A DNA stretch of 64,000 bases, taken from NCBI RefSeq assembly GCF_011038975.1, contig NZ_JAAKEC010000012.1, positions 49,066-113,065 of the forward strand, read 5' to 3'. Positions 7,680-16,528 of this stretch are shown here, in pieces (the first letter of the stretch is position 1; each line of letters opens with the position of its first letter). The position numbers and the translations under genes are program-made. The DNA comes from Adlercreutzia sp. ZJ176. GTDB taxonomy: Bacteria > Actinomycetota > Coriobacteriia > Coriobacteriales > Eggerthellaceae. The notes beneath the pieces were generated by a model. It was given only the letters and a program-made list of their open reading frames with translations, did no database searches and was not told the origin of the DNA.

Positions 7680-8609
7680 ATGGAGGACTACACGTTTGCG
7701 GACGCGTTGACGGGCAACGCGGTCACGTTCGACTACCAGACGGGCGAGGCGCGCCTGGCGCGTCGCGCGGAGGGCGAGGAGCTGCCCGCGTGCACGACGC
7801 TCTTCTTCCCGGGCTGCTCGTTCATCAACTACGCGATGCCGCTCGTGGCGGCGGTGTACGACACGCTCAAGTCGTCCGGCGCGGTCGACGGCATCTCGCT
7901 TCTGTGCTGCGGCAAGATCCTGTCCTACGAGCCCGACGGCGACGAGGTGCGCGCGGGCTTCGAGGCCCAGCTGCGCGACCACCTCGCGAAGAGCGCGATC
8001 TCGCGCATCGTGGCGGCGTGCCCGAACTGCGTGACCGCGCTGCGCCAGGCGCTTTCGGGCGATGAGCGCGTGGAGGGCGTCGAGATCGTGGCCCTGCCGC
8101 AGGTGCTGGCCGACCTGGGCTACCGCATCGACCGCGCCACCGTGGCCGAGCAGGTGAAGGGCGACGCCTCCGCGCCCGTGCTCCTCTGCACGCACGACTC
8201 GTGCCCCGACCGCGCCACCGGCGAGTTCGCCCGCGGCCTGCGCGCGCTTCTGCCCGAGGGGCTCTTCGCCGAGCCCGAGCACGCGCGCTCCCGCTCGCTG
8301 TGCTGCGGGTCGCTCCCGCGCGCGGCGGGCAAGTTCGAGGCGGCTGACAAGTGCGCGCGCCGAAACGGCGAGGAGGCGCTCGCGGTGGGCGCCGACGCCA
8401 TCGTCACGGCGTGCATGAGCTGCACGTTCCAGCTGAACATGGCGCAGAGCTCCGTGCAGGTGGTGCACTTCCTCGAGCTTCTCTACGCGTGGCGCGTCAA
8501 CTGGGCGACCGTGGGCGCGTGGATGAAGCTGCGCTTTTTGTTCGACGACACCATGGGCGTGGTCGAGGACGAGGGAAGCGGCCGCGCCTTCAAGGGCCTG
8601 GGGAGGTAG
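7680..8609 (+). CDS. CCG-domain Fe-S protein (HdrB/DsrK-like)
   Basis: A 309-residue cytoplasmic protein with two cysteine-rich CCG domains: C46 (FFPGC), C76-C77 (LLCCG), C114-x2-C117, then C170, C175, C208-C209 (SLCCG) and C245-x2-C248. Such domains in heterodisulfide reductase HdrB and in GlpC/LldE-type proteins bind non-cubane [4Fe-4S] clusters or act as electron relays. The gene stops four bases before a second molybdoenzyme, so it is probably that enzyme's redox partner in place of the usual ferredoxin subunit. It is preceded by an unusually long structured leader. A GGGGAGG ribosome-binding site supports the ATG start. Confidence 0.82.
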   Translation: MEDYTFADALTGNAVTFDYQTGEARLARRAEGEELPACTTLFFPGCSFINYAMPLVAAVYDTLKSSGAVDGISLLCCGKILSYEPDGDEVRAGFEAQLRDHLAKSAISRIVAACPNCVTALRQALSGDERVEGVEIVALPQVLADLGYRIDRATVAEQVKGDASAPVLLCTHDSCPDRATGEFARGLRALLPEGLFAEPEHARSRSLCCGSLPRAAGKFEAADKCARRNGEEALAVGADAIVTACMSCTFQLNMAQSSVQVVHFLELLYAWRVNWATVGAWMKLRFLFDDTMGVVEDEGSGRAFKGLGR

Positions 8610-8613
8610 CGCC

Positions 8614-10917
8614 ATGACACGGGAACGCAAGAGGACCAACTGCCACTTCTGCGGCTACTGCTGCGCCTTCACGGCGACGGTGGACGAGGACGGGCGCGTG
8701 GTCGACCTCGAGCCCGACCCCACGCGCTACCCGTACGACCCGCAGGTCCTGGCGGGGTGCCGCCGCTGGCGCATGAACCTCGACGTGCTCGACGGGGCCG
8801 ACCGCGTGAACTACCCGCTGCGCCGGGTGGGGGAGCGCGGCGCGAACCAATGGGAGCGCGTGAGCTGGGACGAGGCGATCGCCGACATCGCGGCGCGCTT
8901 GAAGGCGCTCGCCGCCGCGCACGGCCCGGGCACGCTCGCGTCCATGATCGGCGGGCCGCACACGTCGTTCTGGCCGCTGCACCGCTTCATGACGTTGTTC
9001 GGCTCGCCGAACAACATGGGGATCGGGCAGATCTGCTGGAACCCGCGCATCTGGATGGACGTGCTCACCTTCGGCTGGACGGTGGAGGCCGACATCCGGC
9101 CCGAGACGGGCTGCGTGCTCATCTGGGGCACGAACCCGGCCGAGTCCGACAACTCGCTGTTCTGGCGCAGTCTCCTTTACATCGGCAAGTCCGAGGACAC
9201 CGCCCTCGTGGTCATCGACCCGCGCTTCACGCGCACGGCGCGCGCGGCCGATCTGTGGCTCGCCCCGCGCCCCGGCACCGACTGCGTGCTCGCGCTCGGG
9301 CTTTTGAACGTCATCATCGCGGAGGATTTGGTGGACCGCGCGTTCGTGGACGCGTGGTGCTACGGCTTCGACGAGCTGGCCGCGCACGTGGCGCGCTTCA
9401 CGCCTGAGTACGCGGAGGGCGTCTGCGACGTGCCGGCCGCCGACATCGTGCGCGCGGCGCGCCTGTTCGCGGGCCCGCGCGGCGAGGGGGCCTACCCCTC
9501 GGCGCTCGTGTCGGGCCGCGGCATCGACCAGGTGGGGCGCTCGGTGGCGCCGACGCACCGCGCCATCTGCTGTTTGCGTGCCATCACGGGCAACGTGGAT
9601 CGGCCGGGCGCATGCGTGCTCGCCGAGGGGAGCGACTTCATCCCCGAGGTCGACCTCGAGCTCACGCTCGAGCACGCCGACGAGCTCTCCGCGCGCTGCC
9701 TGAACACGCCGCACACGCCCCTGCAGTGCTACGAGGGCTACGCGCACGTCGCCGCGCTCACCGAGCGCCTCGGGCGCAAGCTCCCGGCGCGCTACCTGAC
9801 CTCAGCCCACCCCGACCTGGTGCTCTCAGCCATGGAGACCGGCGAGCCCTACCCGGTGCGCGCGCTTGTCGTGGAGGCCACGAACCCCCTGCTCACCTAC
9901 GCCGACACGCACCGCGTGTTCGACGCGCTCATGGGGCTCGACCTCATCGTGGTGCTCGACTACTACCTGACCTCCACGGCCTCCATCGCCGACTACGTGC
10001 TGCCGGCGGCGGGCGCGATCGAGCGCTCGCTCTTCCAGGCGCACGGCGGCGTGGCCAACATGGCCTACGGCGGCCCGAAGGCGACGGACCCCTACTACGA
10101 GCGCAAGAGCGACTACGAGATCTTCCGCCTGCTCGGCTGCGCGCTCGGGCAAGAGGAGTCCTGGCCCGACGAGACGTTCGAGGACGCCATCGCGCGCACG
10201 CTCGCGCCGACGGGCATGGACTGGGACACGTACTGCCTGCTGGGCCTGTGCTATGTGCCGCCCGCCTACGAGAAGCACCTCATCCCCGGCGCCGACGGCG
10301 CCCCGCAGGGCTTCGCCACCACGACGGGCAAGATCGAGCTCGCGAGCGTCGCGCTCGAGGAGCTCGGCGGGCCGCGCCTGCCCGAGCCGGGCGAGCCGCG
10401 CCGCCTGTGCAGCCCTGAGTTCGTCGCCGCGCACGAGGCGCAGGGCTGGACGCACCTGACGCTCACCACGGGCGCGCGCAAGCAGCCCTACAACGCCTCC
10501 ATGTACTTCAACAACCGCGCCTTCCGCGAGAAGGCGCCCTACCCGGTGGTGGAGATGAGCGAGGCCACGGCGCGCGACCTGGGGATCGAGAAGGGTGATT
10601 GCGTGGTCGTGGCGACGGATCAAGGCGAGGCGCGCTTCGTGGCTGATACAATACGTATGCGCGATGGTCTACTAAATGCGGACTACGGATGGTGGCATCC
10701 CGAGTGGACGCCGGGCGCGCCTGCGTTCGGCGGCATGTGGGAGTCCAACATCAACTGCCTGACCTCGTGCTCGCTCGACCAAGGCGAGCCCATGATCGGC
10801 ACGTGGTCCTACAACGCGATCGACTGCATGATAAGGAAGGACGACGCGCGCCTGAGCTGGCAGCCCGGCTTCACGCCGGAGGATGCCGCTTGCGGGGCGC
10901 AGCGTCTCGAGGATTAA
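8614..10917 (+). CDS. Second molybdopterin oxidoreductase
   Basis: A 767-residue DMSO-reductase-family protein. Fe-S cysteines are C10, C13, C16/C17 and C49; Cys141 in the GSPNNMGIGQICW segment is at the Mo/W ligand position. It lacks a Tat signal and ends with the normal pterin-binding domain, without the repeated tail of the 2858-5752 protein. Both share a C-terminal ESN(V/I)N.LTS motif and so belong to one subgroup. No ferredoxin or NrfD gene is adjacent; an HdrB-like gene precedes it by four bases and a GT-A protein and radical SAM enzyme follow, suggesting a soluble or differently wired enzyme. Substrate unknown. Confidence 0.92.
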   Translation: MTRERKRTNCHFCGYCCAFTATVDEDGRVVDLEPDPTRYPYDPQVLAGCRRWRMNLDVLDGADRVNYPLRRVGERGANQWERVSWDEAIADIAARLKALAAAHGPGTLASMIGGPHTSFWPLHRFMTLFGSPNNMGIGQICWNPRIWMDVLTFGWTVEADIRPETGCVLIWGTNPAESDNSLFWRSLLYIGKSEDTALVVIDPRFTRTARAADLWLAPRPGTDCVLALGLLNVIIAEDLVDRAFVDAWCYGFDELAAHVARFTPEYAEGVCDVPAADIVRAARLFAGPRGEGAYPSALVSGRGIDQVGRSVAPTHRAICCLRAITGNVDRPGACVLAEGSDFIPEVDLELTLEHADELSARCLNTPHTPLQCYEGYAHVAALTERLGRKLPARYLTSAHPDLVLSAMETGEPYPVRALVVEATNPLLTYADTHRVFDALMGLDLIVVLDYYLTSTASIADYVLPAAGAIERSLFQAHGGVANMAYGGPKATDPYYERKSDYEIFRLLGCALGQEESWPDETFEDAIARTLAPTGMDWDTYCLLGLCYVPPAYEKHLIPGADGAPQGFATTTGKIELASVALEELGGPRLPEPGEPRRLCSPEFVAAHEAQGWTHLTLTTGARKQPYNASMYFNNRAFREKAPYPVVEMSEATARDLGIEKGDCVVVATDQGEARFVADTIRMRDGLLNADYGWWHPEWTPGAPAFGGMWESNINCLTSCSLDQGEPMIGTWSYNAIDCMIRKDDARLSWQPGFTPEDAACGAQRLED

Positions 10918-10929
10918 GGAGCATAGCAA

Positions 10930-11793
10930 GTGGCAGAGAAAAAGCAAGCGCTGCTGGTGTTCAGCAAGCCGCCCATCCCGGGCATGGTGAAGACGCGCCT
11001 GACCGTGAAGCACGGCGGCTTTTTGACCGACGAGCAGGCCGCCGAGTTCTTCAGGCGCAGCCTGTACGACGTGTGCGAGGCGTCCATGCACGCGCTCATC
11101 GAGATGCAGCGCGCCAACGACGCGCTCGTGGAGGCCGACCCCACCGCCGACAAGATCACCTACGACTTCTTCGTGTCCACCACGCCGGCCAAGAACGTCG
11201 AGCTCATGAAGGAGACGTTCGACGCCATCGGCCCGTGGCCCATGGAGATCCACTACCTGACCGACGCGGGCGCCACGTTCGACGACCACTTCGACGACGC
11301 CTTCAAGCAGATCTTCGACCTGGGCTACGAGCACATCGTGTCCGTGGGCGGCGACATCCCCACCATGCCGAAGTCGCACATCACGCAGGCGTTCCAGTGG
11401 CTCGACTACTTCCAGTCGCTCGGCACGCCGGGCTTCGTGCAGGCGCCGTGCCAGGAGTGCGGCACGTCGCTCGTGGGCTTCAGCTACAACACGCCCATCA
11501 ACCACCAGGGCGTGTACTACAACCTCGACGGCAAGCCGGCGCTCGACGCCTACATGGAGAAGACCGAGGCGGCAAACATCCCCACGGCGTACTTCTCGCC
11601 CGTGGCCGACATCGACGAGAAGACCGACCTCGCGCACGCCATCTCGTGCATGAACGCCATCAAGCAGGCGGCGAAGTTCCAGAACGAGCTCTTCGTGCCG
11701 CAGCGCGTGCTCGACTGGGTGAACATCATGGGCATCCGCGTGTCCACGCCGCCCAACGACGAGCACGACCCGCGCCAGTACATCGACGAATAG
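10930..11793 (+). CDS. GT-A fold nucleotidyl/glycosyltransferase (DUF2064, TIGR04282-like)
   Basis: A 287-residue protein with the family-diagnostic opening LVFSKPPIPGMVKTRL (residues about 8-23) and a VGGDIPTMP motif corresponding to the DxD/GxD metal site of DUF2064 proteins. The family is annotated as a putative glycosyltransferase and is structurally close to MobA/CofC-type nucleotidyltransferases; some members are linked to arsenosugar synthesis. It lies 12 bases after the second molybdoenzyme, starts at GTG with GGAGC upstream, and precedes a radical SAM gene. A role in modifying a cofactor or lipid headgroup of this island is inference only. Confidence 0.8.
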   Translation: MAEKKQALLVFSKPPIPGMVKTRLTVKHGGFLTDEQAAEFFRRSLYDVCEASMHALIEMQRANDALVEADPTADKITYDFFVSTTPAKNVELMKETFDAIGPWPMEIHYLTDAGATFDDHFDDAFKQIFDLGYEHIVSVGGDIPTMPKSHITQAFQWLDYFQSLGTPGFVQAPCQECGTSLVGFSYNTPINHQGVYYNLDGKPALDAYMEKTEAANIPTAYFSPVADIDEKTDLAHAISCMNAIKQAAKFQNELFVPQRVLDWVNIMGIRVSTPPNDEHDPRQYIDE

Positions 11794-11893
11794 GCTCCGC
11801 TTGGCCTGAAAGAACAGGCGAAACGGCTCGACGCCGCGGCTTCGTGCGCCAACCTGTGGCGAGTGCTTTGTTGAGAGGACAAGGAACAGCAAG

Positions 11894-13216
11894 TTGAAAC
11901 TACTTCACAAAACCGGGGCCCTGTGCCCGACGTGCTTGAAGGAGCTGCCGGCCGAGGTGTACGCCGACGAGGCGGGCGTGGTGTGGATGGGCCGCACCTG
12001 CCCCGAGCACGGGCGGCTCGACACGCGCATGTGGCCCGACGCCGCGCACTACGAGTGGCTGCGCTCCGAGGCATTTCCCAAGACCAAGCCGGTGAACACC
12101 GAGCCCGTCAAGGGGCCGTGCCCGTTCGGCTGCGGCACGTGCGCGCGCCACGAGCGCCGCGGCACGCTGCTCGAGATCGAGGTCACGCGCAACTGCAACC
12201 TGCGCTGCCCCGTGTGCTTCGCGAGCGCCGAGGGCGGGGAGGACGACCCCACGCTCGAGGAGATCTCGGCGATGTACGACGTCATCGCGCGCGCGGTGGG
12301 GACCGACGGCGCCGTGCAGATCACGGGCGGCGAGCCCACGTGCCGCAAGGATCTGGTCGACATTATCTACCAGGGGCGAGAGAAGGGCTTCTGGGGCATC
12401 GAGGTCAACACGAACGGCCTGGTCATCGCCAACCGGGAAGGGTATCTGGAAGACCTCGTGGGCGCGGGCCTCACGGGCGTGTACCTGTCGTTCGACGGCC
12501 TGACCGGCGACGTGTACGAGGCCACGTGCGGGCGCGACATCCTCGACATGAAGCTGCGCGCCATCGAGCGCTGCCGCGAGGTGGGCATCCAGGTGGTGCT
12601 CTCCGTGGCGGTGGTCGCGGGCGTGAACGACGGCCAGCTCGGCGACCTTCTGCGCTTCGCGCTCGAGAACTCCGACGTGGTCGCGGGGCTGGCCCTGCAG
12701 CCGGCGTTCACCTCGGGCCGCTTCGACGCCGAGCGCGCCCTGCCCATGAGCGCGGGCGACGTGATCTTCTCGCTGGCCGAGCAGTCCGACGGGCTGCTCG
12801 AGGTGCGCGACATCTGGCCTTTGGGCTGCTCGAACCCGCTGTGCGACACAGGCGTCTTCCTGGTGAAGAGCGACGACGCGGAGCACGGGAGCGGCTTCTA
12901 CCCGGCCACGCGCCGCATGACCATGGAGGAGTACGCAGAGGGCTACAGCCCCGACTCCCCGCAGGGCTCGGTGTTCCAGGACATCCTGTACAAGAAGGGC
13001 GTCGAGGTGAAGACGGGCCTGTCGGTCATCATCATGAACTACATGGACGCGGTGTCGATGGACACGCAGCGTCTGCGCGAGTGCTCGATGATGGTGACGG
13101 TGCCCGACGGCCGCGCCATCCCGTTCTGCTCCTACCACCTGACGGACGCCGCCGGCAAGCGCGTGTACCCGCCCTGGTGCAAGGAGGAGCTGCGCGGGGT
13201 GGGGGACCGGCACTAG
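11894..13216 (+). CDS. Radical SAM enzyme, Tes/MJ0619-like
   Basis: A 440-residue radical SAM protein. The cluster motif C101-x3-C105-x2-C108 (TRNCNLRCPVC) is followed by the SAM-binding GGEPT. An N-terminal zinc-ribbon-like region (C11-x2-C14 ... TCPEHG around 36-40, then CPFGCGTC at 76-83) is the layout of the tetraether-lipid synthase (Tes)/MJ0619 group, whose known members join or modify unactivated carbons. The TTG start has AAGGA upstream. It lies 100 bases after the DUF2064 gene and 150 before a ferredoxin-DUF169 gene, so it belongs to the molybdoenzyme island. Whether it acts on a lipid, a pterin or another molecule is unknown. Confidence 0.82.
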   Translation: MKLLHKTGALCPTCLKELPAEVYADEAGVVWMGRTCPEHGRLDTRMWPDAAHYEWLRSEAFPKTKPVNTEPVKGPCPFGCGTCARHERRGTLLEIEVTRNCNLRCPVCFASAEGGEDDPTLEEISAMYDVIARAVGTDGAVQITGGEPTCRKDLVDIIYQGREKGFWGIEVNTNGLVIANREGYLEDLVGAGLTGVYLSFDGLTGDVYEATCGRDILDMKLRAIERCREVGIQVVLSVAVVAGVNDGQLGDLLRFALENSDVVAGLALQPAFTSGRFDAERALPMSAGDVIFSLAEQSDGLLEVRDIWPLGCSNPLCDTGVFLVKSDDAEHGSGFYPATRRMTMEEYAEGYSPDSPQGSVFQDILYKKGVEVKTGLSVIIMNYMDAVSMDTQRLRECSMMVTVPDGRAIPFCSYHLTDAAGKRVYPPWCKEELRGVGDRH

Positions 13217-13367
13217 GGGACTGGCACTAGGGCCGGTGCGAACGTGAGCGCGCCCGGGGGCCGCGGAGAGGCGCGGCGCTCGGGCTTCGACCCGCCGCCT
13301 GGGGCGGCAGGGCCTCGGCGGCGCAACGGCAGGAATTCGACGGCAGAGCGACGAGACGAGAGGCGCT

Positions 13368-14393
13368 ATGGACAAAAACGAGCAGAAGGCGCTGTGGGAC
13401 GCGCAAGACATCGCGAGCGAGACCGCCTACGCGGTGACCAACGACCCGACCCGCTGCGTGCAGTGCGGCCTGTGCGTGGCGTTCTGCCCGTGCGACGTGC
13501 TGGAGCTTGACGAGGAGGGCTACCCCTACGCGGCGCACATCGACAATTGCGTGGGCTGCACCACGTGCGCGGGGAACTGCCCGCAGCGCGCGCTTCTGGT
13601 GGAGGCGCAGGGCGACGCCACCTTCGACCCGCTCGCCGACGAGCCGCGCGCCGAGCCGATCTCCGACGAGCTGCGCGCGCAGTACGCGGAGTGGCAGCGC
13701 GTCATCATGGAGAAGCTCGGGCTGCGCTGGCAGCCGGTGGCGGTGAGCCTCATCGACAAGGACGAGCCTCTGCCCGAGGCCCCTCTGCCGCCTGAGAACC
13801 TGCGCTTCTGCCAGGCCATGATGGCCGCGCGCCGCGGCACGTCCATCCTCATGCCGCCGTATCGCCACGCCTGCCCCGACGGCACGTCCATCTTCGGCAT
13901 GACCGGCGTGCCCGAGAAGCTGGCCACGGGCGAGATCTACGTGCTGTTCCACAAGCTGGTGAACGCGGAGGCCGCGGCGCGCATGGTGGCCGAGCGCCCC
14001 ACGCTCGAGCCGAAGAGCCGCCGCGCCACCTACGTGGCGCCGCTCGACAAGACGGTGCGCGAGCCCGAGGTGGTGGTGTTCACGGGAACGCCCGAGCAGA
14101 TGATGTGGCTGTGCATGTCCATGAGCTACTACACGGGCCACCGCTTCGACTTCCACGCGAGCGGCTACAACTCCATGTGCGTGGAGGCGGTGCTCTACCC
14201 CCTGCTCGAGCAGCAGCCCAACATCACGTTCGGCTGCTACGGCTGCCGCGCGGCCACCGACCTGAGCGAGGACATGATGTTCATGGGCGTGCCCACCGCG
14301 GTGCTCCCCACGGTGGTCAAGGGCCTGACCGAGCTGGCGAAGAAGTCCATCCCGCACTCCCGCATGAAGATCTACGTCCCGCCCATCATGTAG
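13368..14393 (+). CDS. Ferredoxin-DUF169 fusion protein
   Basis: A 341-residue protein: a two-cluster ferredoxin domain (C30, C33, C36, C40 and C61, C64, C67, C71), then a DUF169 (ArCR-like) domain from about residue 100. The latter contains LRFCQAMMAAR and a GCYGCRAATD cysteine motif near the C-terminus typical of DUF169. DUF169 proteins are widespread in anaerobes, often beside redox or methyltransferase genes, with no proven reaction. As the last gene of the island it could supply electrons to the radical SAM enzyme upstream. The ATG follows GAGACGAGAGGC. Confidence 0.85.
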   Translation: MDKNEQKALWDAQDIASETAYAVTNDPTRCVQCGLCVAFCPCDVLELDEEGYPYAAHIDNCVGCTTCAGNCPQRALLVEAQGDATFDPLADEPRAEPISDELRAQYAEWQRVIMEKLGLRWQPVAVSLIDKDEPLPEAPLPPENLRFCQAMMAARRGTSILMPPYRHACPDGTSIFGMTGVPEKLATGEIYVLFHKLVNAEAAARMVAERPTLEPKSRRATYVAPLDKTVREPEVVVFTGTPEQMMWLCMSMSYYTGHRFDFHASGYNSMCVEAVLYPLLEQQPNITFGCYGCRAATDLSEDMMFMGVPTAVLPTVVKGLTELAKKSIPHSRMKIYVPPIM

Positions 14394-14484
14394 CGCCTCG
14401 TCCCGCGCGTCCTAGCGGGTGCGCGGGGCGTTCCCGGCAGGGATTTGGCGGCGATGCCTGCCGGCTTCGCCGCGAACCGTGAGG

Positions 14485-14500
14485 TGTTTCACGTGAAACA
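14485..14500. promoter_or_regulatory. parS site 1 (ParB binding site)
   Basis: TGTTTCACGTGAAACA, the exact 16-bp parS palindrome bound by ParB (Spo0J). Intergenic, 51 bases before the GNAT gene. Two more sites lie at 51256 and 60424. Confidence 0.88.
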
Positions 14501-14550
14501 TCAGTTTGCGTTTCGCGCATGCGGACGACTTGAGTGATTGGTGAGGCTTT

Positions 14551-15000
14551 ATGGCATCTGGGCAGCTTTTCACGTTGCGCCCCGCCGAAGAGCGGGATCG
14601 CGCCTACCTTGACTCGTACACCTACGCCGAGGGCATGGACTACCTGCCCTCGCTCGAGAACGTGACGGTGGCGGCGAACGACGCCGACGAGCCGGTGGGC
14701 TTCATCCGCATCGCGCAGGGCGCCAACGGGTTCGCGCACGTGAACCCCGTGGTGGTGTACGAGAGCTGGCGCGGGCACGCCGTGGGGCGCGCGCTCGTGG
14801 ACGACGCGCAGCGCACGTTCGGCGAGCTGCGGCTCGTGGCGCGCGGCGCGTCGAAGCCGTTCTACGACGCGCTGGGCTTTACGTGCTGCGCGTGGGACGA
14901 GGTGGACGTGAGCGTCACCGAGGACTGCGACGGCTGCCCTCTGAGCGACGAGTGCAACCCCCAGCCCATGCGCCGCGCAGCCATCCCCACCCGCCCCTAA
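14551..15000 (+). CDS. GNAT-family N-acetyltransferase
   Basis: A 149-residue protein with the GNAT fold signature: beta-4 NPVVVYESWRGHAVGRAL contains the acetyl-CoA pyrophosphate loop (R-G-x-A-V-G-R), followed by the usual FYDALGF motif near residue 110. Acetyl acceptor unknown. A Cys-rich tail (CDGCPLSDEC) after the fold is a small oddity. It stands alone between a parS site and an intergenic repeat. Confidence 0.85.
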   Translation: MASGQLFTLRPAEERDRAYLDSYTYAEGMDYLPSLENVTVAANDADEPVGFIRIAQGANGFAHVNPVVVYESWRGHAVGRALVDDAQRTFGELRLVARGASKPFYDALGFTCCAWDEVDVSVTEDCDGCPLSDECNPQPMRRAAIPTRP

Positions 15001-15030
15001 GCTCCCAAGAAGAGGCGCTTCCGCTTTCCC

Positions 15031-15080
15031 TGTCATCCTGAGCGGAGCGCCCGTAGGGCGCGGAGTCGAAGGATCTGGCC
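15031..15080 (+). repeat. Dispersed intergenic repeat (TCATCCTGAGCG family), copy 1
   Basis: Begins TGTCATCCTGAGCG, contains a short internal hairpin (GCGCCC/GGGCGC) and ends GTCGAAGGATCTGGCC. Related copies occur at 51179, 60269 and (inverted) 63701, plus degenerate fragments at 59935-60260. This kind of repeat is common between genes in many bacteria and carries no coding sequence. Confidence 0.8.
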
Positions 15081-15112
15081 GTGAGCAGATTGCGCCGCGC
15101 GCGGCGCCCAGA

Positions 15113-15664
15113 TTAGAGCGCGGTGCCGCGCGTGGGGGTGTAGAGCCTGCTGAGGTCGACGCCCTCGAGTTCGAGCAGCGCGCGTTTGACGCCGAGCCCG
15201 CCCGCATAGCCGGTGAGGCTGCCGTCGGCCCCCACCACGCGGTGACAGGGCACGATGATGGAGATGGGGTTGTGCCCGACGGCGCCGCCGACGGCGAGTG
15301 GGGCGGTGCGCACGCCGCCGCGCTGCGCGGTGATGAGGCGGGCGATCTCGCCGTACGTGGTGAGCTCGCCGTAGGGGATGGAGCGCAGAACCGCCCACAC
15401 CTCCTGCTGGAAGTTGGTGCCCGCGGGGGCGAGGGGGAGGTCGATCTCGGGACGCGCGCCCGCGAAGTACGCCTTAAGCCACGCCTCGGCGCGCTCGAGC
15501 ACCTCGCAGGTCCCCTCCATGTGATCGCCCAGCGTACGGCCGTGGTACTTCTGCCCCTCGATCCAGAGGCCCGTGAGCCCCTCGGCGCTCGCGGCGAGCG
15601 AGAGCTCCCCGACGGGGGAGCCGACCTTCTTGACGAGCGTGACGGATGCGCCTTCCTGTTCCAT
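15113..15664 (-). CDS. ogt: Methylated-DNA--protein-cysteine methyltransferase
   Basis: A 183-residue O6-alkylguanine-DNA alkyltransferase. The alkyl-acceptor motif IVPCHRVVG is present, followed by LTGYAGGL; the helix-turn-helix FQQEVWAVLRSIPYGELTTY precedes it, all as in Ogt/AdaB. It repairs O6-methylguanine and O4-methylthymine in a suicide reaction. It starts 16 bases after the flavin reductase gene on the same strand, with GGAAGAGA before the ATG, so the two are probably cotranscribed. Confidence 0.93.
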   Translation of the reverse strand: MEQEGASVTLVKKVGSPVGELSLAASAEGLTGLWIEGQKYHGRTLGDHMEGTCEVLERAEAWLKAYFAGARPEIDLPLAPAGTNFQQEVWAVLRSIPYGELTTYGEIARLITAQRGGVRTAPLAVGGAVGHNPISIIVPCHRVVGADGSLTGYAGGLGVKRALLELEGVDLSRLYTPTRGTAL

Positions 15665-15680
15665 GGTTCTCTTCCTTCCG

Positions 15681-16373
15681 CTAGAGGCGCTGCGCGGCGG
15701 CGTAGGCGCCGTGCTGCACGCAGAGCAGGCTGTCGTAGGGGGTGAGCTGCCCGCGCTCGTCGCGCGGCGCCCGCGTGCCCGCGCGTGTGATGGTGCCGAC
15801 CGCCAGCAGGTGGTCGCCCGCCTCCTGGATGCTCTCGATCACGCCGACCTCCCACGAGTAGCTGTGCAGAGGGACGGGTACGAGGTCCGTGCGCCCAGTG
15901 TCCTCGGCGGCGGCTTCGCCCGGCGCGGCGGGTGCGAACGTCGAACGTGCGGCAGCCGCCGTGTCGGTCTCGGCTTTCCCGCCCTCAGCGTTTCCGCCGT
16001 CATCGCTCGGCGCGGCGGGACTCGCGCTCACCAGCGCGTGTGCCACGGCAGCCCCCTTGTCCACGAGGCGCCCGGTGTTGCCGCCGCAGAACTCCACGAG
16101 GCGCACGCCCTCCGCGTCCGCGGGGGGCACGGCCAGCGAGAAGCGCCCCGTCGCGCGGATGATGCCCATGGTGTGGGACTTCGCGCGCAGGGCGAACGCC
16201 ACCATGGCGGGGTTGTGCGAGACGGGCGTCACCCAGATGACGGTGGCGAAGCATATCTCGCCTGCGTCTGACCGCGCTCCCACGAGCACGGCGGGGCGCG
16301 GGTCCTGCAGCGCGGCGACGTCGCGGCCGTCTACCAGCTCGAAGTCAAGGGGGTTTGGGTCAGCGTGTCTCAT
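15681..16373 (-). CDS. Flavin reductase-like FMN-binding protein
   Basis: A 230-residue protein of the flavin reductase / FMN-binding split-barrel family. It has the P-R-P-A-V-L-V-G start of the barrel, a VIWVTPVSHNPAMVAFAL strand and a CGGNTGRLVDK segment like those in this family. A low-complexity Ala/Glu-rich insert of about 45 residues (roughly 117-160) interrupts the fold and is unusual. The ATG at 16373 was preferred to an upstream in-frame ATG because AAAGGA lies 7 bases before it. It probably reduces or binds FMN; its partner is unknown. It leads a two-gene unit with ogt. Confidence 0.8.
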   Translation of the reverse strand: MRHADPNPLDFELVDGRDVAALQDPRPAVLVGARSDAGEICFATVIWVTPVSHNPAMVAFALRAKSHTMGIIRATGRFSLAVPPADAEGVRLVEFCGGNTGRLVDKGAAVAHALVSASPAAPSDDGGNAEGGKAETDTAAAARSTFAPAAPGEAAAEDTGRTDLVPVPLHSYSWEVGVIESIQEAGDHLLAVGTITRAGTRAPRDERGQLTPYDSLLCVQHGAYAAAQRL

Positions 16374-16528
16374 GGCGTGTCCTTTCGAGGGGTTCCTCGC
16401 GTGAAGAAGGGCGCGCACCTGCGTCTGCAGCTGCGCGCCCTTGTCGGAGTTGCGAGGCTCATGGTGCCGCAGGCGCGGGTGCTACGAGCGCCGCGTTCGC
16501 GGAGCCCGCGTCGCCCGGCGTTCGCGCG

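Noticed and set aside
13217..13367. A short frame (from 13244) as a gene before the DUF169 protein
   Set aside because: Arg/Gly/Pro-rich low complexity in the wrong frame, no ribosome-binding site, and overlaps the real gene.
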